DNA from: a candidate division Zixibacteria bacterium DG_27
Lineage (GTDB): Bacteria > Zixibacteria > MSB-5A5 > DG-27
Reading direction: 5' to 3'
DNA: 7,951 nt
Assembly: GCA_001302725.1 (NCBI GenBank)
Contig: LIZU01000041.1
Coordinates: 1-7,951, forward strand
A model generated the notes under the pieces. It was not told the DNA's origin, did no database searches, and saw only the letters and a list, made by a program, of their open reading frames with translations. This document shows, in pieces, positions 1-6,708 of this stretch. Position 1 is the first letter of the stretch, and the number at the start of each line of letters is the position of its first letter. The translations under genes were made by a program, and so were the position numbers.

Positions 1-11
1 ACCTTCTCCTG

Positions 12-3000
12 GTGAGAAAGGTGCTCAAAATCTCAACTCCTCCTCTTCAAGCAGACCCTAGCTTAGAGAGGGGTGATCCTCTGACCCTCAAGGCTTATCT
101 CCCGGTCGGGGTCTACGACAAGCTCCAGGCCCTTCAGGAAATCAGAGGGGTGGAGGCAGAACACCGCCGCGTCACGGTGATGTTCGTCAACTTTCACGAC
201 TTCGGCGATTTCATAGAAAAGCTGGCAGGGAATCGACCCGGAGAGATGAGAGCAGAATCCCGAGAAGAGCTCCTGGGCCTTCTCGATCTTTACTTCACCC
301 GGACCCACAGAATCATAAGCGACCACGGGGGGGTCTTAACCCGCATCGACACGTACTCCCAAGGGGACAAAATGCTCATCCTCTTTGGAGCTCCGGTCTC
401 CCACGAAGATGACGAACTGCGGGCCCTGCATTGTGCCTTAGAGATGAACGCAGTGCTGGAAAAGATAAACCGGAAAAACAGATTCAGAATTTGGCAGAGA
501 ATTGGCATCAACAGTGGACACGCATTGTGCGGGGACGTCGGAGGCAGCCTGCGCAAGGAGTACACCGTGATGGGCGACGACGTCAATTTGGCCGCCCGGC
601 TGATGTCCAAGGCCAAACCAGGGCAGATTCTGGTTGGCGAGAACACTCATCTGAAGGCTCTGGGAGGTTTTGATTTCTCCCCCCTCCCCCCCTTGAAGGT
701 GAAGGGGAAGAAAGAGCCGTTGCAGGTTTGCTCCCTGGAGGCAAAGAGGAGCACGATAGCAACCAGACGAGGTGCACGCTCGGGGGAGGTGACGTTGGTA
801 GGTAGAGAGAAGGAGGTTGATATCCTGCGGGAGGCCACCCAAGAGGTCCTCTCTGGGAGGGGGGAGGTGATCTTGGTCACCGGCGAGGCCGGGGTGGGAA
901 AATCTCGCCTCACTCAAGAGTTGAAGAGGTTAGCAGAAGAGAAGCGGCTGGGCGGATTTGAAACCGCATGTCAATCTTATGGTGGATCTATCCCCTATCT
1001 GCCCTGGAATTCTCTTCTTCAGGAGCTTCTGGAAATCGATCCGGAGGCTGAGAAGAGGGAAGTAATTGCCAAACTGAAGCAAAAGCTATCCCGCTTCGAC
1101 AATCCGGATTGGTATCCCCTTCTGGGCTCCCCTCTGGGAACGGAATTCCCGGACAACGATACCACCGCCCCCCTGGAGGGCAAGCTCCGTCAGGACAAGA
1201 CCTTTCAACTCCTCGCCGGAGTCTTGGAGAACCGACTGCGAAGCTCCAGATTCTATATCATCTTCGAGGACCTCCACTGGATTGACGAGGTTTCCCATCT
1301 CCTCTTGAAATTCATAATCGAGAATCTCAACGACTCCCCGTTATTGTTGGTGCTGGTCTCCCGCCCTCATGAGTCCCTTTCCTGGTGGAAAAGAAAAAAG
1401 CCTCGTCTCCTCGATCTGAAAGAGCTCACCGCCTCCGAGGCGCATCATCTGGTCGAATCACTCTTGAAGACCGACAAACCTCCGGAGGCGTTGACCGCGC
1501 TGGCGGTCGAGAAATCTCAGGGGAACCCCTTCTTCTTAGAGGAGATAATCCACTCTCTGCTCGATTCTGAGATTCTGGTCAGGAATCCAGAAACCGGCAC
1601 CTACGAGCTTCAGGGCTCAATAGCAGAGATAAACCTCCCCGACAACATCGAGGGGGTAATCCAGAGCCGTATCGACCTTCTGGATGAAACCTCCAAGCAG
1701 GTGCTCAAGGTCGCCGCCATCCTGGGGAGAGGTTTCTCTTTCGAGGCCCTGAAGGTCATCTTTCCCTATTCGGTCTCAGAAGAGATGCTCGAAAACCACT
1801 TAGCTAAGTTGTCCCGTTTGGACCTAACCCCTCTTGACCGTCCCGCACCCCACCTGGAATACATTTTCAAACATATCATGACCCAGGAGGTGGCATACAA
1901 TTCCCAGCCCTTCGAGAAGAGACGAAAACTCCACCAGAAGGCCGGGGAGTACTTCCAGGAACACCACCGCCACCATCTGGCCTCCGCGTACGAAGTCTTG
2001 GCCTATCATTTCAGCCGCAGCCCGGCTCGGGACAAGGCGTTTGAGTATCTGTTTTTGGCCGGGGAGAAATCCCAAAGGTCCTTCGCCAACAAGGAGGCCA
2101 TCCAATATTTCTCCGCCGCCGAGGAGGTCTGGGAAAAGGAGAGAGGTTGCCTCGAAGAGGGGCAGATTGGCAAGATCGAGGCCCTCTACCGGCAAAGGGG
2201 GGAAATCCTCAAGTTATTGGGAGAATACGACAGTGCCAGCTCCGATTTCCAGAAGCTTCTTGGCTACTCGAAGCAGGTTGGAGAGAAGCGCAGTGAGGGG
2301 CAAGCTCTGAACCTGCTGGCGGAGATTTCCTGGCTACGGGGAGACTATCCGCCGGCACTGAAGCTCTGTAGCGCTGCTCTGGAACTGGCTGAGGATCTCA
2401 ACGAGAGCAGCCTTCGTGCCCTCGCCCTTTACGGCCTGGGGGAGATTGAGAGACGGAGAGGTCACTTCGACGTCGCCTTAGAACGCCTTGGGAACGCTTT
2501 GGAGCTCTTCGAAAGAATGAAAGAGGAGAGCAGCCAGGCCCGAACCTTGAACAACATCGGGATCTCCTACTGGAGCAAAGGGGAGTTAAAGGAGGCTTTG
2601 AAAGCTTTCCAGGAAGCGATGGAGATCCGCCGGAGTCTGGGGGACCAGCCCGGAGTCGCCACCGCCTTGAACAACATTGGGCTGATCCACAGTGTCATCG
2701 GGCCGGCGCCGAAGGCTCTGAAGTCCTTCACAGAAGCCGACGAAATCTTCAAACAGATCGGCGACACCAGAAGTAGATGCTATTGTCTGGGAAATGTCGG
2801 CTTCATCTTGAGAACCGGTGCTGACTATTCCGCAGCCTTGAACGTCTACCTGGAAGCTCTTGCGGTCCTGGAAAAAATCGGGGACGAACTGGGGCAGGCA
2901 TACACCTTGAATAACTTAGGGGACGTTTACCAGGACCTCCACGACTTGGAATCCGCTTTCGCGTATCACCGAAGAACCCTGAAGCTCGCAAAGAAGATCG

Positions 3001-3614
3001 ATGATTCTGAACTCATAAGTGAGGTTTTAGCAAACCTCGGCAACGATCAGCTGCTTGCCGGAAACCGAGCGGAGGCTGAAAAGAATCTGACGGAGAGTCT
3101 AAGCTTGGCGGAGAAGATCGGTGCCGGTCAGATGCAACTGAAGGCTCTAACCGGCCTTTTGGAGCTCTCCGTGACCAGCGGTGAATATGAACAGGCCAAA
3201 GGGTATTGGTCAAACTTTGAACAGCTTTTAAAAGACCAGGATGCCCTGGAGTATCTACCCAAGGCCAAGCTGTGTAAAGGACTCCTGGAGATGGACCTGG
3301 GAGAGGTGGAGACAGCAGAAAAAAGCCTCCGGGAGGGGCGGGAAATCGCTGAGAGGACTGGAAATAGACGCGTCCAGTGGGAGCTCCACTTCGCCTTGGC
3401 CAGATTGTACCGGCAGAAAACCAGCCAGGTGGGTGATGATTTCCTGCAGCTCTCAAGTGATGAGCTAAAGACTGCCAGAGTAATGGTTCAGGAAACGGCA
3501 GAGAAGATCTCTGACCAGAAGTTGGAGAGACTGTTTCTGACCTCCAGAGGGATTTCCACAATCCTGGCCGCGGAGGAGAAACCCACACCAGCGAATAGAG
3601 AGAGAATCTCTTGA
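12..3614 (+). CDS. Class III adenylate/guanylate cyclase domain - STAND/ORC-like ATPase - TPR signalling protein
   Basis: A 1200-residue multidomain cytoplasmic protein with no visible signal peptide or membrane helix. Residues 52-245 form a class III cyclase domain: RRVTVMFVNF (52-61), GDKMLILFGAP (118-128) and YTVMGDDVNLAAR (184-196). Residues 262-670 form an AAA/STAND-type ATPase with Walker A GEAGVGKS (291-298), Walker B-like FYIIFEDLHWID (414-425) and the family motif FKHIMTQEVAY (619-629). From about residue 764 to 1160 there are about ten tetratricopeptide repeats at a near-exact 40-residue period (764, 804, 844, 884, 924, 964 and onward), often separated by an IGD-type spacer. The catalytic core is partly degenerate: the first metal Asp is Asn60 and the purine-binding Lys position is Tyr115, while Asp119, Asn192 and Arg196 remain. 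It may therefore be a pseudo-cyclase sensor rather than an active enzyme. The start is GTG at 12. The frame is open to the window edge, so a start further upstream is possible, although GTG 21 or GTG 12 fits the family length. The architecture suggests a signal-sensing scaffold; the ligand is unknown. Confidence 0.94.
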   Translation: MRKVLKISTPPLQADPSLERGDPLTLKAYLPVGVYDKLQALQEIRGVEAEHRRVTVMFVNFHDFGDFIEKLAGNRPGEMRAESREELLGLLDLYFTRTHRIISDHGGVLTRIDTYSQGDKMLILFGAPVSHEDDELRALHCALEMNAVLEKINRKNRFRIWQRIGINSGHALCGDVGGSLRKEYTVMGDDVNLAARLMSKAKPGQILVGENTHLKALGGFDFSPLPPLKVKGKKEPLQVCSLEAKRSTIATRRGARSGEVTLVGREKEVDILREATQEVLSGRGEVILVTGEAGVGKSRLTQELKRLAEEKRLGGFETACQSYGGSIPYLPWNSLLQELLEIDPEAEKREVIAKLKQKLSRFDNPDWYPLLGSPLGTEFPDNDTTAPLEGKLRQDKTFQLLAGVLENRLRSSRFYIIFEDLHWIDEVSHLLLKFIIENLNDSPLLLVLVSRPHESLSWWKRKKPRLLDLKELTASEAHHLVESLLKTDKPPEALTALAVEKSQGNPFFLEEIIHSLLDSEILVRNPETGTYELQGSIAEINLPDNIEGVIQSRIDLLDETSKQVLKVAAILGRGFSFEALKVIFPYSVSEEMLENHLAKLSRLDLTPLDRPAPHLEYIFKHIMTQEVAYNSQPFEKRRKLHQKAGEYFQEHHRHHLASAYEVLAYHFSRSPARDKAFEYLFLAGEKSQRSFANKEAIQYFSAAEEVWEKERGCLEEGQIGKIEALYRQRGEILKLLGEYDSASSDFQKLLGYSKQVGEKRSEGQALNLLAEISWLRGDYPPALKLCSAALELAEDLNESSLRALALYGLGEIERRRGHFDVALERLGNALELFERMKEESSQARTLNNIGISYWSKGELKEALKAFQEAMEIRRSLGDQPGVATALNNIGLIHSVIGPAPKALKSFTEADEIFKQIGDTRSRCYCLGNVGFILRTGADYSAALNVYLEALAVLEKIGDELGQAYTLNNLGDVYQDLHDLESAFAYHRRTLKLAKKIDDSELISEVLANLGNDQLLAGNRAEAEKNLTESLSLAEKIGAGQMQLKALTGLLELSVTSGEYEQAKGYWSNFEQLLKDQDALEYLPKAKLCKGLLEMDLGEVETAEKSLREGREIAERTGNRRVQWELHFALARLYRQKTSQVGDDFLQLSSDELKTARVMVQETAEKISDQKLERLFLTSRGISTILAAEEKPTPANRERIS

Positions 3615-3650
3615 AGGATCGTGCTCGTTGAGATCCGTCTGTTCAAGAGA
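3607..3650 (+). repeat. Inverted repeat / stem-loop overlapping the cyclase stop codon
   Basis: The left arm TCTCTTGAAGGATC (3607-3620) contains the TGA stop of the cyclase gene. It pairs with GATCC (3632-3636) and then, after a five-base bulge GTCTG, with TTCAAGAGA (3642-3650). This gives 9 + 5 perfect base pairs around an 11-base loop. No T-run follows, so it is not a standard intrinsic terminator. It could be an mRNA 3'-end stabiliser, a Rho-associated end, or chance. The pairing is seen directly; the function is inferred. Confidence 0.5.
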
Positions 3651-3793
3651 ATAGGAGTCGAAGAGTAGAGGAATCAGAGCTTAAACTCAAGCCCCCACCG
3701 ACCTGTCTGGGGACCTCGGCCTCACTGCGACCGACAAAAACTCTTTACCTCCACCATTCTCTATTAACCATTGCCCAACGCACCGTGAAGGTG

Positions 3794-3822
3794 TTGACAC
3801 CTCGATAAGAGGAATCTATCTT
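3794..3822 (+). promoter_or_regulatory. Sigma70-type promoter of tadA
   Basis: A perfect -35 box TTGACA (3794-3799) lies 17 bases before TATCTT (3817-3822, four of six consensus bases). Transcription would start near 3829, just upstream of the tadA start, giving a leader of only about 20 bases. It separates tadA transcription from the cyclase gene. Confidence 0.6.
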
Positions 3823-3846
3823 GGAGAGAGGATATCATCTGATCAA

Positions 3847-4326
3847 TTGTGCTGGAGGTTTGACGCGAACGAAGATCTGAAATGGATGCGACTTGCCCTC
3901 TCGGAGGCAGGGAGGGCTTATGAGCAGGGAGAGGTTCCTGTTGGTGCGGTCGTGATTCGAAAGGGTCATGTCCTGGGCCGGGGCCACAATCGCATCGAGA
4001 AGCTGAACGATCCCACCGCCCACGCCGAGATAATAGCCATAAGCGCCGCCGCCGAGAGCCTGGGGCATCCCCGCCTGAAGGGGGCGACCATTTATGTGAC
4101 CATTGAACCCTGTCCCATGTGCGCTGGTGCGATAGTTTTGGCAAGGCTCGAAAGGTTGGTCTACGGAGCCAGGGACCCCAAAGCCGGAGCCTGCGGAACT
4201 CTATATGATATTACCAACGATCTGAGATTGAATCATCGAGTGGAGGTTTCAAGCGGGGTATTGGAGAAGGAGTGCTCGCAGATGCTATCGGATTTCTTTG
4301 ACAAGCTCCGCTCGAAAACTCCCTGA
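3847..4326 (+). CDS. tadA: tRNA-specific adenosine deaminase TadA
   Basis: TadA deaminates A34 of tRNA-Arg(ACG) to inosine in the cytoplasm so that one tRNA reads CGU, CGC and CGA. The 159-residue length is normal. The cytidine/deoxycytidylate deaminase fold is complete: GEVPVGAVV (28-36), zinc-binding and catalytic HAE (His59, Glu61), PCPMC (Cys89 and Cys92 as zinc ligands) and the TadA-type loop DPKAGACGTLYD (110-121). The start is taken as TTG 3847, because homology to the family extends upstream of the only nearby ATG (3886, residue 14) through DLKWMRLAL, and no better start lies between. A purine-rich GGAGAGAGG at 3823-3831 is a somewhat distant ribosome site. CTG 3877 is an alternative start and has a GGAGG 18 bases upstream. 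A strong promoter precedes the gene, and a membrane-protein ORF follows 11 bases after the stop. Confidence 0.96.
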   Translation: MCWRFDANEDLKWMRLALSEAGRAYEQGEVPVGAVVIRKGHVLGRGHNRIEKLNDPTAHAEIIAISAAAESLGHPRLKGATIYVTIEPCPMCAGAIVLARLERLVYGARDPKAGACGTLYDITNDLRLNHRVEVSSGVLEKECSQMLSDFFDKLRSKTP

Positions 4327-4337
4327 GCTTAAACGCT

Positions 4338-5042
4338 ATGGAAAATCAGGAAAGGACAAGAGGCATAAAGGAGGCCTTAGAGAATGCACTGGCAAGGACA
4401 ACCACCCTGGGAATGCTCATGAATCTCGGAATTCCTGCGGTTCTGTTCGCGCTCGCAGTGATTTTTCTGTCCCCGGGGGTCTCTAAAACGGCGTTGGAAC
4501 CCTCCAGTTTCAATCTGATCTTCATCATACTTATTGCGGTCTCGGTGGCTGACATTGGAGTTGGCCTCTTTTTGAAGAGAAGATTGCTGTGCCCACAAAA
4601 CATCTTCAAAAAAGCTTCTTCTGCAACTGAGATCGCCACCGAGATTAGATTCATACAGGCCGCGATAGTGATACATGCGATCAATCTATCCCCGACTATC
4701 TATGGTTTTGTGCTAATCTTTTTGGGAGGCAAAATCGAGAACTTCCTGCTTTTTGTGGCTTTTACTCTAATCGGGTTTCAGCTTTCGAGACCCCGCCCGG
4801 GGGATATGGAGAGGCTTGTCCGGTATCATTCCAGGACCTTCCAGTCCGAGTCGGAGAGGGGAGGGAGCGGCCGAAGGAGAGGATTTCCTCCACCGGGTTT
4901 GGGCAGCGAACGATCCCCTTTGCTTGTCGGCGGGCCTCAGGTAGAAAAACCATTGACCCACTTAAGAATTTTGTGTAGATATATGTCAAGATCCTGGAGA
5001 GGTGCCGGAGTGGTCGAACGGGGCGGTCTCGAAAACCGTTGA
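4338..5042 (+). CDS. Predicted four-helix membrane protein of unknown function; C-terminal third doubtful
   Basis: I do not recognise the family. ATG 4338 is 11 bases after the tadA stop with no clear Shine-Dalgarno, so translation is probably coupled and the two genes likely form an operon. A charged amphipathic N-terminus (1-25) is followed by four hydrophobic segments at about 28-46, 57-79, 104-130 and 135-150. Positive clusters at KRR (80-82) and RPRP (151-154) give plausible topology signals. From about residue 162 the character changes abruptly to a Ser/Arg/Gly/Pro-rich tail with no predicted structure. The frame then runs through the tRNA-Ser promoter and stops inside the tRNA itself (TGA 5040-5042). 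Proteins of this type usually end shortly after the fourth helix, so the real end has probably been lost by a frameshift or stop-codon mutation near 4820-4880. An overlapping stop in another frame lies near 4942. The helical part is probably real; the tail probably is not. Confidence 0.6.
   Translation: MENQERTRGIKEALENALARTTTLGMLMNLGIPAVLFALAVIFLSPGVSKTALEPSSFNLIFIILIAVSVADIGVGLFLKRRLLCPQNIFKKASSATEIATEIRFIQAAIVIHAINLSPTIYGFVLIFLGGKIENFLLFVAFTLIGFQLSRPRPGDMERLVRYHSRTFQSESERGGSGRRRGFPPPGLGSERSPLLVGGPQVEKPLTHLRILCRYMSRSWRGAGVVERGGLENR
4953..4981 (+). promoter_or_regulatory. Possible promoter of tRNA-Ser
   Basis: TTGACC (4953-4958) lies 17 bases upstream of TAGATA (4976-4981), a weak -10 match. 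The predicted start near 4988 is about eight bases before the tRNA 5' end. Position supports the call better than the -10 sequence does. Confidence 0.4.
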
Positions 5043-5080
5043 CCCTTCGGGGTCCCTGGGTTCGAATCCCAGCCTCTCCG
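4996..5080 (+). tRNA. tRNA-Ser (anticodon CGA)
   Basis: An 85-base tRNA that decodes UCG. The acceptor stem GGAGAGG (4996-5002) pairs fully with CCUCUCC (5073-5079), and the discriminator base is G5080. The D-stem is CCG/CGG. The anticodon stem GCGGU/ACCGU (5023-5027 / 5035-5039) encloses loop CUCGAAA with anticodon CGA at 5030-5032. The long variable arm typical of tRNA-Ser is a five-pair stem GACCC-UUCG-GGGUC (5041-5054). The T-arm is CUGGG-UUCGAAU-CCCAG (5056-5072). CCA is not encoded. A T-rich tract (5086-5099) follows and may help end transcription. The gene is intact and is the left boundary of the putative island; a broken 3' copy lies at 6980-7072. Confidence 0.97.
5017..5080 (+). repeat. 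Left direct repeat (att-like) within tRNA-Ser
   Basis: This 64-base stretch runs from the D-arm to the tRNA 3' end and is repeated at 6980-7072 in the same orientation. Identity is 15/15 bases before the inserted palindrome and 48/49 after it (one G lost). It is read here as the left attachment repeat of an element integrated at the tRNA gene. Confidence 0.8.
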
Positions 5081-5101
5081 CTTACTTTTTTAATTTTTTG
5101 C

Positions 5102-5129
5102 TTGACCGTGAACAAAGGGCCATTATACT
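5102..5129 (+). promoter_or_regulatory. Sigma70-type promoter at the island's left edge
   Basis: TTGACC (5102-5107, five of six consensus bases) lies 16 bases upstream of TATACT (5124-5129, five of six). Transcription would start near 5136. It begins 22 bases after the tRNA and drives the leader RNA and probably the metalloenzyme gene at 5429. Confidence 0.6.
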
Positions 5130-5135
5130 GCATAA

Positions 5136-5384
5136 TCAGAGGGGGAAGGACCAGAGCCCCGGGTCTGTGGTCAGATCGGGCGAATTAAAAGTCCTCCGGA
5201 TATCATTCAAAAAGGTGGTGACGTCACAAAGAAGAAACTTGCAAGGAAGTAAGGTGCTTCGAGTCGGAAATAAAGCAATTTGGTTCGGACTATCTACGAT
5301 TTTGGACCGATAAACAGACTATGTTCAGTTATTTCAGATTAGACGACATGACCACCCTTTTTCCAGCCAGGCAGGGCTGGTTTT
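5136..5384 (+). ncRNA. Candidate structured leader (attenuator) or stand-alone small RNA
   Basis: The interval from the predicted start to the terminator is about 250 bases with no credible ORF. It begins with a 24-base imperfect palindrome (5149-5172, CCCCGGG centre) and contains the perfect palindrome GTGACGTCAC (5218-5227). It ends in an intrinsic terminator 45 bases before the start codon of the next gene. The 3' arm of the terminator (GGGCTGG, 5374-5380) could alternatively pair with CCAGAGCCC (5151-5159) with a two-base bulge, which would break the terminator. The promoter-structure-terminator-gene order is seen; the regulatory role is inferred. I do not recognise a known riboswitch or sRNA family. 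Confidence 0.35.
5363..5384 (+). terminator. Intrinsic terminator upstream of the metalloenzyme gene
   Basis: CCAGCC (5363-5368) and GGCTGG (5375-5380) form a perfect six-pair GC-rich stem around loop AGGCAG, followed directly by TTTT (5381-5384). The T-run is short, so partial read-through into the gene at 5429 is likely. The opposite strand has no U-run, so it works on the plus strand only. Confidence 0.6.
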
Positions 5385-5428
5385 AGTAAGGAAACTAAGA
5401 ATGTTGAACGACTAACTAGGACGTTATT

Positions 5429-6394
5429 ATGAAAAAATTTACTCATGCCTGGTTGGCCTTTATGGCAATAAAGAGGCTGGAAAAAACAAAGCTGTCTGAC
5501 ACAAATCGGAAGTGCGCTGACAACCTTATACGATGGTTCAGAAATCATAGGGACGATGTAACACAAGGAGCGTGGTATCCTGATTCGGTGATAAAGGATA
5601 TGGCTAACAGCCATGTGCTTAAGCTTACACCTTCGGATGAAGCTGAGAATAAATTCAAAAGGCTTCCAACAACCTACTTAAGTTATCGATATGGTGAAAG
5701 CTGTCCTTTAAAGAAGAAATCTTTCACGGTTGAAAAGGATGACAACTTACCCGATCGTTGCGAATCTATCGCACATTCAGTGATCGATCATCTAAAGATA
5801 CAGGAAAGTGAGGATAAAGGCTCACCTGTGTCGCCAACTGATAACCAAATCGCTTTATTACTTTTCATGCTAAGTCACTACGTTGCAGATGGACACATGC
5901 CCTTCCATTGTGACAGCAGGAAATTTTCAGAGGGAGATAACCTTCACGGAGATATAGAAGGCAAGTGGGATGACATAATTAGACGTTGTTATGCAATCGA
6001 TAAAGATAATGAACGTTTTTTTTATGACCGGTTTGGATATCCATTAAGGAACTCCAGCACGGATCAAGAATATCGATCATCATTTCTAAAGGAAGTTGAT
6101 AAGGAACTACGTAATAGAGAATTCATTATATCATGGGGAGCTAAGAACACCAATGTATGGGATTTTATGAGTGCTATATGCCAGTATTCTTATCTTCTAT
6201 CGTATTGTTTCATTCCTGAAAATTATGATCACACTAATGTGCCCAGGAGAAATTGGCAGTCTTTGGGCTCTATATCTTTTGATGACCTTAACGTGGCCGT
6301 TTTTTCAGATGCTATTGATTCGATTGCGCGTGTTTGGCTTAGAGTATGGCGAAGGTATTTGAAGTGGGAAAGACAACAGAAAGCTAAAAAGTGA
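5429..6394 (+). CDS. Zinc-dependent phospholipase C / S1-P1 nuclease-fold protein
   Basis: A 321-residue protein whose metal-ligand pattern matches the zinc phospholipase C / S1-P1 nuclease superfamily. Visible ligands are His6, Asp52 (in AWYPDSV), His62, His150, Asp154 and His160 in HYVADGHMPFH, which has the exact H-x3-D-x5-H spacing of both families, and His173 with Glu177 in HGDIE. The H-x3-E form is that of Bacillus cereus phospholipase C (His142/Glu146) rather than P1 nuclease (H-x3-D). Known members are usually secreted and use the mature N-terminal Trp as a ligand; here there is no signal peptide and no Trp1, so it may act inside the cell or use a modified third zinc site. The substrate, phosphodiester lipid or nucleic acid, cannot be decided. 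ATG 5429 follows TAGGA (5417-5421) by seven bases. Composition is AT-richer than the flanking genes. Its TGA overlaps the next ORF. Confidence 0.83.
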   Translation: MKKFTHAWLAFMAIKRLEKTKLSDTNRKCADNLIRWFRNHRDDVTQGAWYPDSVIKDMANSHVLKLTPSDEAENKFKRLPTTYLSYRYGESCPLKKKSFTVEKDDNLPDRCESIAHSVIDHLKIQESEDKGSPVSPTDNQIALLLFMLSHYVADGHMPFHCDSRKFSEGDNLHGDIEGKWDDIIRRCYAIDKDNERFFYDRFGYPLRNSSTDQEYRSSFLKEVDKELRNREFIISWGAKNTNVWDFMSAICQYSYLLSYCFIPENYDHTNVPRRNWQSLGSISFDDLNVAVFSDAIDSIARVWLRVWRRYLKWERQQKAKK

Positions 6395-6624
6395 TGGAAG
6401 AAATGATGCCGAGAATGATGGAACGTGTCAACACGATGGAGATGATGACCAAGATGATGAGTATGATGGGTGGAGGTCAAGGCGAGGACGGTCAGCTTAG
6501 CCGCCCTTTATGTTTTCATATATATCTTGAGATTTCGGATTCCAAGTCCGCAATGAGTCCACACCTTATCGAACTCGATCGCCTGACTGCTGGGAAAGAA
6601 ATGACTATGAAATGGAAAGCTTAA
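6394..6624 (+). CDS. Methionine-rich small protein, overlapping the metalloenzyme stop
   Basis: A 76-residue ORF. Its ATG overlaps the upstream stop as TGATG (6392-6396); GTG 6391 is an alternative start one codon earlier. Twelve of the first 28 residues are Met in paired MM steps (for example MEEMMPRMMERV), ending in a Gly run. The remaining 48 residues have no recognisable motif. The overlap implies translational coupling to the phospholipase-fold gene. Met pairs spaced three to four residues apart suggest an amphipathic Met-lined helix, as in metal-binding or hydrophobic-groove proteins. Alternatively the Met-rich part is the true C-terminus of the upstream protein, reached by a -1 slip on the A5G run (6386-6391) just before the stop, or lost by a recent frameshift. 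The low-complexity ATGATG-rich DNA also allows a non-coding explanation. Confidence 0.42.
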   Translation: MEEMMPRMMERVNTMEMMTKMMSMMGGGQGEDGQLSRPLCFHIYLEISDSKSAMSPHLIELDRLTAGKEMTMKWKA

Positions 6625-6708
6625 GCTATGTGGGATCTTCAAGGCCTTCGTTGGACAAGAATATTTAAGACTCGTGCGTCAGGTCCTTTGCTGGCAGGAG
6701 TTACATCC

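Noticed and set aside
438..917. Minus-strand 159-codon ORF inside the cyclase gene
   Set aside because: It is a shadow of a GC-rich, clearly coding plus-strand frame, with no motif.
3013..3588. Minus-strand 191-codon ORF, Pro/Ser/Arg-rich
   Set aside because: Opposite-strand shadow of the TPR region, with composition typical of an antisense GC-rich frame.
4791..4803. CCCC-GCCC-GGGG hairpin in the membrane-protein gene
   Set aside because: Only four to five pairs, inside a coding stretch and without a T-run; probably chance in GC-rich DNA.
4762..5133. Minus-strand ORF with GEAGIRTQGPRRVNGFR-type residues
   Set aside because: This is the familiar false translation of the tRNA antisense strand; the same applies to the minus-strand ORF at 6921-7151 over the tRNA remnant.
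5218..5227. Perfect palindrome GTGACGTCAC
   Set aside because: A single 10-base palindrome with no repeat or clear placement relative to a promoter; kept only as a note within the leader RNA entry.
5002..5313. 103-codon plus-strand ORF starting inside tRNA-Ser
   Set aside because: Its first 25 or so residues are a tRNA-Ser read as protein; the remainder is in the leader region and has no protein-like pattern or ribosome site.
6391..6480. ATGATG-rich stretch considered as a tandem DNA repeat
   Set aside because: Spacing between ATGATG units is irregular and follows codon phase, so it is better explained by Met codons than by a tandem repeat.
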